Below are positions 41,910 through 45,853 of a stretch of 45,853 nt of DNA, piece after piece. The DNA is taken from positions 1 to 45,853 of the forward strand of contig JADGIZ010000020.1 of the NCBI GenBank assembly GCA_027604665.1, read 5' to 3'. The notes below the pieces were generated by a model. It was not told where the DNA came from and searched no databases. It saw nothing but the letters and a program-made list of their open reading frames with translations. Made by a program: the position numbers and the translations under genes. This stretch comes from Polyrhizophydium stewartii. Taxonomy: Eukaryota > Chytridiomycota > Chytridiomycetes > Rhizophydiales. Positions within the stretch are counted from its first letter, which is position 1; the number at the start of each line of letters is the position of its first letter.

Positions 41910-41930
41910 TAATTTATAAAGGGGGCCGAC

Positions 41931-43900
41931 ATCTCTCGTGATTATTAATTCTAAACACAAACCTGCGGATAATCTAGAAGATTCCAACTATCATTACATA
42001 TATAGAGTCAGATTTTCCTACCAATTTGGGCTCTAATGGAGGATTAGTTAGTAAAAGATAGGAGTATTAGACTAATCATTAATACAATATAAGCTAACCA
42101 AGCATTTAATATAGTCCTGAAGGACCCCTGGGACTTCCGGCCAGTGAGAACAATAAAGTATTCAAGAGGGTGGATACCTAACTCAACTGCATTAATTTAG
42201 TAAGAGGCTACCTCTATCCGGGGTATTTCTAGATTATCGAAACTCCGCAATCTTCTATTTTAGTACAATCTTCTTAATATTAAGTAATGTCAACTAATAG
42301 GACTCTAAATGTACCAGTAAATATAGATAAGGATATCAAACTTCTAAAGAATATATACCAAGTAGCTATCGTTGATATAAACTAACTATCAGAGTTAACT
42401 AGACTAAACTTTAGATAGGGTCCCCCGAAGGGGGGGGCCCCATTGGGGCTCGAGGACCCAACGGGAGAGATTTAATGGGCTACTAATTTATACTATATAC
42501 TAAGTAATAAATAGATTATAGCAAAGGTTGAAATCAATATGGTAATAGGGTCACGAGTGGATAACAGTTCTTAGTTATTTTATTAATCTTACTTTTATCG
42601 ATGCACAACAATTTCTATTAGCCGATTTTGTCAATCCAGAGTACATAGAATTTCAGTATAATCTAGGTATTGCTTATTAGATAGAAATTTAATAGGTGGA
42701 TAGGTTTAAGTGAGAGAGTATAGACCTGTTTATTGTAGGATTATAATTCATGCTGAATATGTCAGATACTATAACAATTTCAATCTGATTAACACTAGAA
42801 ACTCTAACCCATTTAATAAAATAAATATACAGTCAAATCCTAATATAATTAGATAGCCAAGTGTCAACCCTACCCTTATAAATAATTATGGTATAGTTAT
42901 AAGAGAGATACAGATTAGTAATTGGCATAGCCACCAGTATTAATGCCAATAATACAATAGAGTGAATAACAGTAGAAATGCTATCGATTTAGTTCTTAGT
43001 CTATATAAGATTTGAGGTGTAGAATTTATTAAGATAAACGTATCTAAGGGGAATGTAATTAGAATCAGGATAGAATCTAGTCATAATTATACCTTTAATA
43101 GTTCGCTAGAATAATAACTATTAAGTAAATAGATTCCTAGCTACATATAATCCGGGAGGGGCGAGATACTAAAGATTATTTTCAATATTAAGATTAACTA
43201 TTATGTTATAATAACTTTGAAGGTCGACAATTTAAAGAAGGACCCAAGATAAACTACTATAAATATTATACCAGTTAACTATAATAATTAATAAAGTATA
43301 GTACCTCTACAAACTAAAAGATATTAACCGCTAGTATCCAGCGTCACGATGGACGTCCCGTCCGAGGTCCGGTACGGAGCTGTTATTTTCTATAGGTTAT
43401 CAACATATTCATTTAATAAATACTCTTGAGTCATTGGCATTATATAATTTACTACGAGATTACTCCATAGTGCAGTACTCCCTTAAAATTGTTAGCCCTA
43501 AGATTCTTAATCAGAATATATTTAACTCTTTCTTCACGGATATTTAACTATTATATTCTTACCTTTCTGATTAGTTTAAGTAACTAACTTTAGTCCTTCT
43601 GATATTGCTAATCTATAAATACTCTCTACTCAATCCATCTTATTATTAATTAGGGAGGTAGTATTATTCTTATTCTTTAGTGGTTCTGTTGCTTACTCAT
43701 TTATATAAGCTCTTTATACCCAGGTTTGGAGGGTATTGTCCCTACCAATAGTCCTTCTATTTTCCTTTTATTCTATTTTCTATTTTAATAAATAGATCTA
43801 TAGAATCCTTAGTATCAACATAAACTGTAACTGAGGCTATTTAAGAATAGTATAGAATATACACCCTAGAATTAATAATTGATCAACTCTTAGATTATAA
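41931..43900. other. AT-rich island, second part, no gene supported
   Basis: It has the same word use as 33201-38900. 42661-42720 has 16 G and 2 C, and 43501-43560 has 4 G and 9 C, so the skew changes sign again near 43.35 kb. A GC-rich hairpin (GGGTCCCCC-GAAG-GGGGGGGCCCC, then GGACCCA) is at 42418-42460. A GTCCCGTCCGAGGTCCGGTA stretch lies near the skew change at 43350. Confidence 0.6.
42597..42613 (-). repeat. ATTGCGTAGCATCGAT repeat, reverse
   Basis: ATCGATGCACAACAATT, a copy beyond the CTAGGTTCGCTCC cluster. It ties this part to 33.8-37.1 kb. Confidence 0.7.
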
Positions 43901-44098
43901 TAGAAATGGTAATTTTGACTTATACTAAATCTAAATTAGATATATGCACACCACCAGCTTCTTCAAACAAACCATTTTTTTTCAAATTTAAAAAGGTGGA
44001 AGAGGTATAAGTATATTTCTACCAGCAAATTGGGGTATAATACTGCAACTAATAGGATAAAAACAACCGGGCTGCACGATCCAAGACCATTATAAAAG

Positions 44099-44118
44099 TC
44101 GAGGTGCCAACTTTCACA
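44099..44118 (-). repeat. GTGGAGG...CCTCGA element, decayed
   Basis: TCGAGGTGCCAACTTTCACA. The right terminus shows the same CTTTCACA change as the copy at 31681. Confidence 0.5.
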
Positions 44119-44172
44119 TTTATCATCCTGGTCTTTCTACATCATATTGGGCTTTAATGTTAATAAAGGTCG

Positions 44173-44238
44173 TCGAGGTGGAGCGGCCGCCCTACGGGCT
44201 ACGCCGCGACCGGTCCTTCCTGCGGCCGAACCTCCACA
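44173..44238 (-). repeat. GTGGAGG...CCTCGA element, long form
   Basis: TCGAGGTGGAGCGGCCGCCC begins it and TGCGGCCGAACCTCCACAAT ends it. Inside are GCGGCCGCCCTACGGGCTAC and GCCGCGACCGGTCC, giving nested stems. It is the longest member of the family seen. Confidence 0.75.
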
Positions 44239-44410
44239 ATCAATCGGTTAAACTCTCTCTATTTGCTCCAGTTGAACCTCCTTCACTCATATCATACTCG
44301 GGAGGAATCTCAATTAAGATAACTACAAAGTAGTGAAGTAATGTTTAATCAAGTATAAAAGAACAAAAGAAATAAAAAAGATTTCAAATAAATCAAAATA
44401 ATGAAGCAAT

Positions 44411-44430
44411 CCGCGGCGGATGCCGCTCCG
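44411..44430 (-). repeat. TTGGAGCGACTCC-like element, GCGGC/GCCGC sub-type
   Basis: CCGCGGCGGATGCCGCTCCG. It is a diverged member with loop GGAT. Confidence 0.6.
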
Positions 44431-45314
44431 AGATTGCTCAAGATTATTTAGGTAGAGATATTGGATATATAAAATCCCAAGACACATTTTATTATGGTTC
44501 TGCTAAAAAGGTTATATAATACTTCGACAAATATCATTTACAGTCTAAAAAGCACATAGATTATTTTTAATGAAGAAGGGGGCATTCAGGGAATGCTCAA
44601 AGCAAGGATCATTTAACTGAAAAGGGACTAACTAAAATACAGGGAATAAAGTCCTTAATCAACCATACCGTAAATAAAACTACAATTTTAGATAGAGTCC
44701 TAATAAGAATATATGAAAGTTCTTGAGTATTAAGAAAAATAGACTATCAAACAATACAGCTAGATTTATTAATCAAAACATTTGTTATATTTTTATAATA
44801 CCTGGTTTTGGAATAATTAGTACAACTATTTACGCAAGTTCAAACAAAAGCGTATTTGGTTAAATGGTGTCAGTCAAGATGTAAGTCTGATTTCACTAGA
44901 AGCAGGGAGGATTCTTCAAAATGGCTTTTTCCTATTCTAAACAACAGCAACATCAGAAAGAGATAGCTTAAACGGCTGTTCTAAATAATTACCTAGAATG
45001 AACAATATACTTCAAAGTTGCTATTAGCGTAGTGGTAATTGAATCTGTAACAGATGTACTTGCATACTTTAAGGAGGCCTTAATGGTTTGGTACTTAATC
45101 GATTGTACTCGCAACATTGACGTAATGGCCCGCTCACGGGTGCTTTATATACTGAGTTTAAGCCGATGTCCTACTCACAAATTAACTATGAGGATATTTA
45201 TCGAATCTACGATTCGACTAATTATCACGATTATGCCATAGACTAGGGAATATTGGTTGGAGGAATACCAAAGCTGAACCAATTAGGGTACCATTCTTCT
45301 TAAGTATTTTAACA

Positions 45315-45342
45315 ATCCTGTATAGGGTCCCTTGAGGACCCG
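45315..45342. repeat. GGGTCC-CTTGA-GGACCC hairpin, copy 2
   Basis: It is identical over 28 bases to 31191-31218, with different flanks. Confidence 0.85.
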
Positions 45343-45484
45343 AAGGTGGAATATTTCGACCTTTCTTGATAAGTTCTAGCCTATTCATGCATAAAGTAAT
45401 AACTTATTTGGTAAGATCGATCGTAGATCGATTAGGCTGTAGGTATAATAAATACTGACTATGTAACTAAAAGAGATTAAATGT

Positions 45485-45502
45485 CGCTAGGAGTCGCTCC
45501 AA
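45485..45502 (-). repeat. TTGGAGCGACTCC family, TAGCG variant, reverse
   Basis: CGCTAGGAGTCGCTCCAA, the reverse of the 25408 form. It lies 22 bases left of the CCCGCATCCGC-tail element. Confidence 0.75.
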
Positions 45503-45524
45503 GTCCTGTTGTAAAAGCTAAATA

Positions 45525-45566
45525 AACCCGGCCCTGAGGGGCGGGTTCCCGCATCCGCTAAACCCT
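45525..45566 (+). repeat. Hairpin plus CCCGCATCCGC tail, copy 3
   Basis: AACCCG-GCCCTGAGGGG-CGGGTT is followed by CCCGCATCCGC and TAAACCCTA. Compared with 7676-7717 the three arm segments changed together (AACTC/GAGTT/AACTC there, AACCC/GGGTT/AACCC here). Confidence 0.75.
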
Positions 45567-45853
45567 ACCTAGTCTACTTTGTATTTTGGCCAATTTAAGT
45601 AAGTTAACCTCTGTTAGACTATACCTACCGGAATTATATAGGATAGCTAATGCACCTACCATCCTAATTAAGTAGCAATAATTCTTCGGGGCCATTTTCG
45701 GGGCGATTCGCGGCCATTTGGGGCGGTGTGGAGTGACCTATGGTTATCATCTATTATTTGGTTGAACATACTTTTTTATTGAGTTTTATTTACCGCATAG
45801 TTTAGCCCAAGATTCTACTACAGGGTCTGGCTTCTTATACGGTTCATCTCACT

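Larger units (their letters stand above)
38901..41930. other. Region of interspersed CTAGGTTCGCTCC repeats, no gene supported
   Basis: Besides the repeats listed separately it has a 27-base direct repeat (39161-39187 and 39194-39220, three mismatches, ending GAGGTTGGAA). CGCGCACCCAGC is present twice (39509 and 39536) and AGCCTTGAGC twice (39116 and 39138). Small GGGCC palindromes lie at 39695-39710, 40984-40996 and 41444-41456. Base composition is less AT-rich than on both sides. Confidence 0.65.

Noticed and set aside
42597..42690. Protein-like reading starting at ATCGATGCACAACAATT
   Set aside because: The first part is the 16-bp repeat of the island, and stops of all three kinds follow within 30 codons.

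Overview
The window is about two-thirds A+T by eye and holds no protein-coding gene that I can support. The longest ATG-initiated reading frame is 126 codons. At this base composition a rough estimate (about 7% stop codons per codon) predicts that runs of this length arise by chance in 45 kb. No rRNA, intact tRNA, transposase, integrase or CRISPR array could be recognised. The texture is AT-rich spacer studded with short GC-rich palindromes, plus one tRNA-Trp-like remnant. It resembles intergenic DNA of a bloated organelle genome (mitochondrion or plastid of an alga or fungus). Comparable descriptions are the GC clusters of yeast mtDNA, the double-hairpin elements of Allomyces mtDNA and the palindromic repeats of Volvox organelles. 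That assignment is inference only.

Layout: (1) 1-5690, AT-rich spacer with strings of GC-rich hairpins and a perfect 462-bp tandem duplication carrying the tRNA-like sequence. (2) 5691-11400, a field of small hairpins (5-12 bp stems, 3-6 base loops), of a different style from the rest. (3) 11401-33200, AT-rich spacer with many copies of at least five GC-rich hairpin families, three related hairpin-string blocks (11451, 18891, 25833) and a 494-bp near-tandem duplication. (4) 33201-38900 and 41931-43900, a more AT-rich island with its own 16-bp repeat (ATTGCGTAGCATCGAT-like) and strong G-versus-C strand skews that change sign along it. (5) 38901-41930, inside that island, about thirteen same-strand copies of a 25-55-bp repeat containing CTAGGTTCGCTCC. 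(6) 43901-45853, return to the spacer type of part 3.

The main interest is how the hairpins differ between copies. Otherwise matched blocks differ by one hairpin being present or absent, by one hairpin being replaced with an unrelated hairpin of the same length, or by a hairpin appearing as its exact reverse complement (loop flipped) while its neighbours keep their orientation. Stems of repeated elements covary so that pairing is kept. Together this suggests a modular palindrome system whose stem-loops are inserted, exchanged and flipped as units and are maintained as base-paired structures. No encoded enzyme for this is visible here, so any machinery would have to act in trans.
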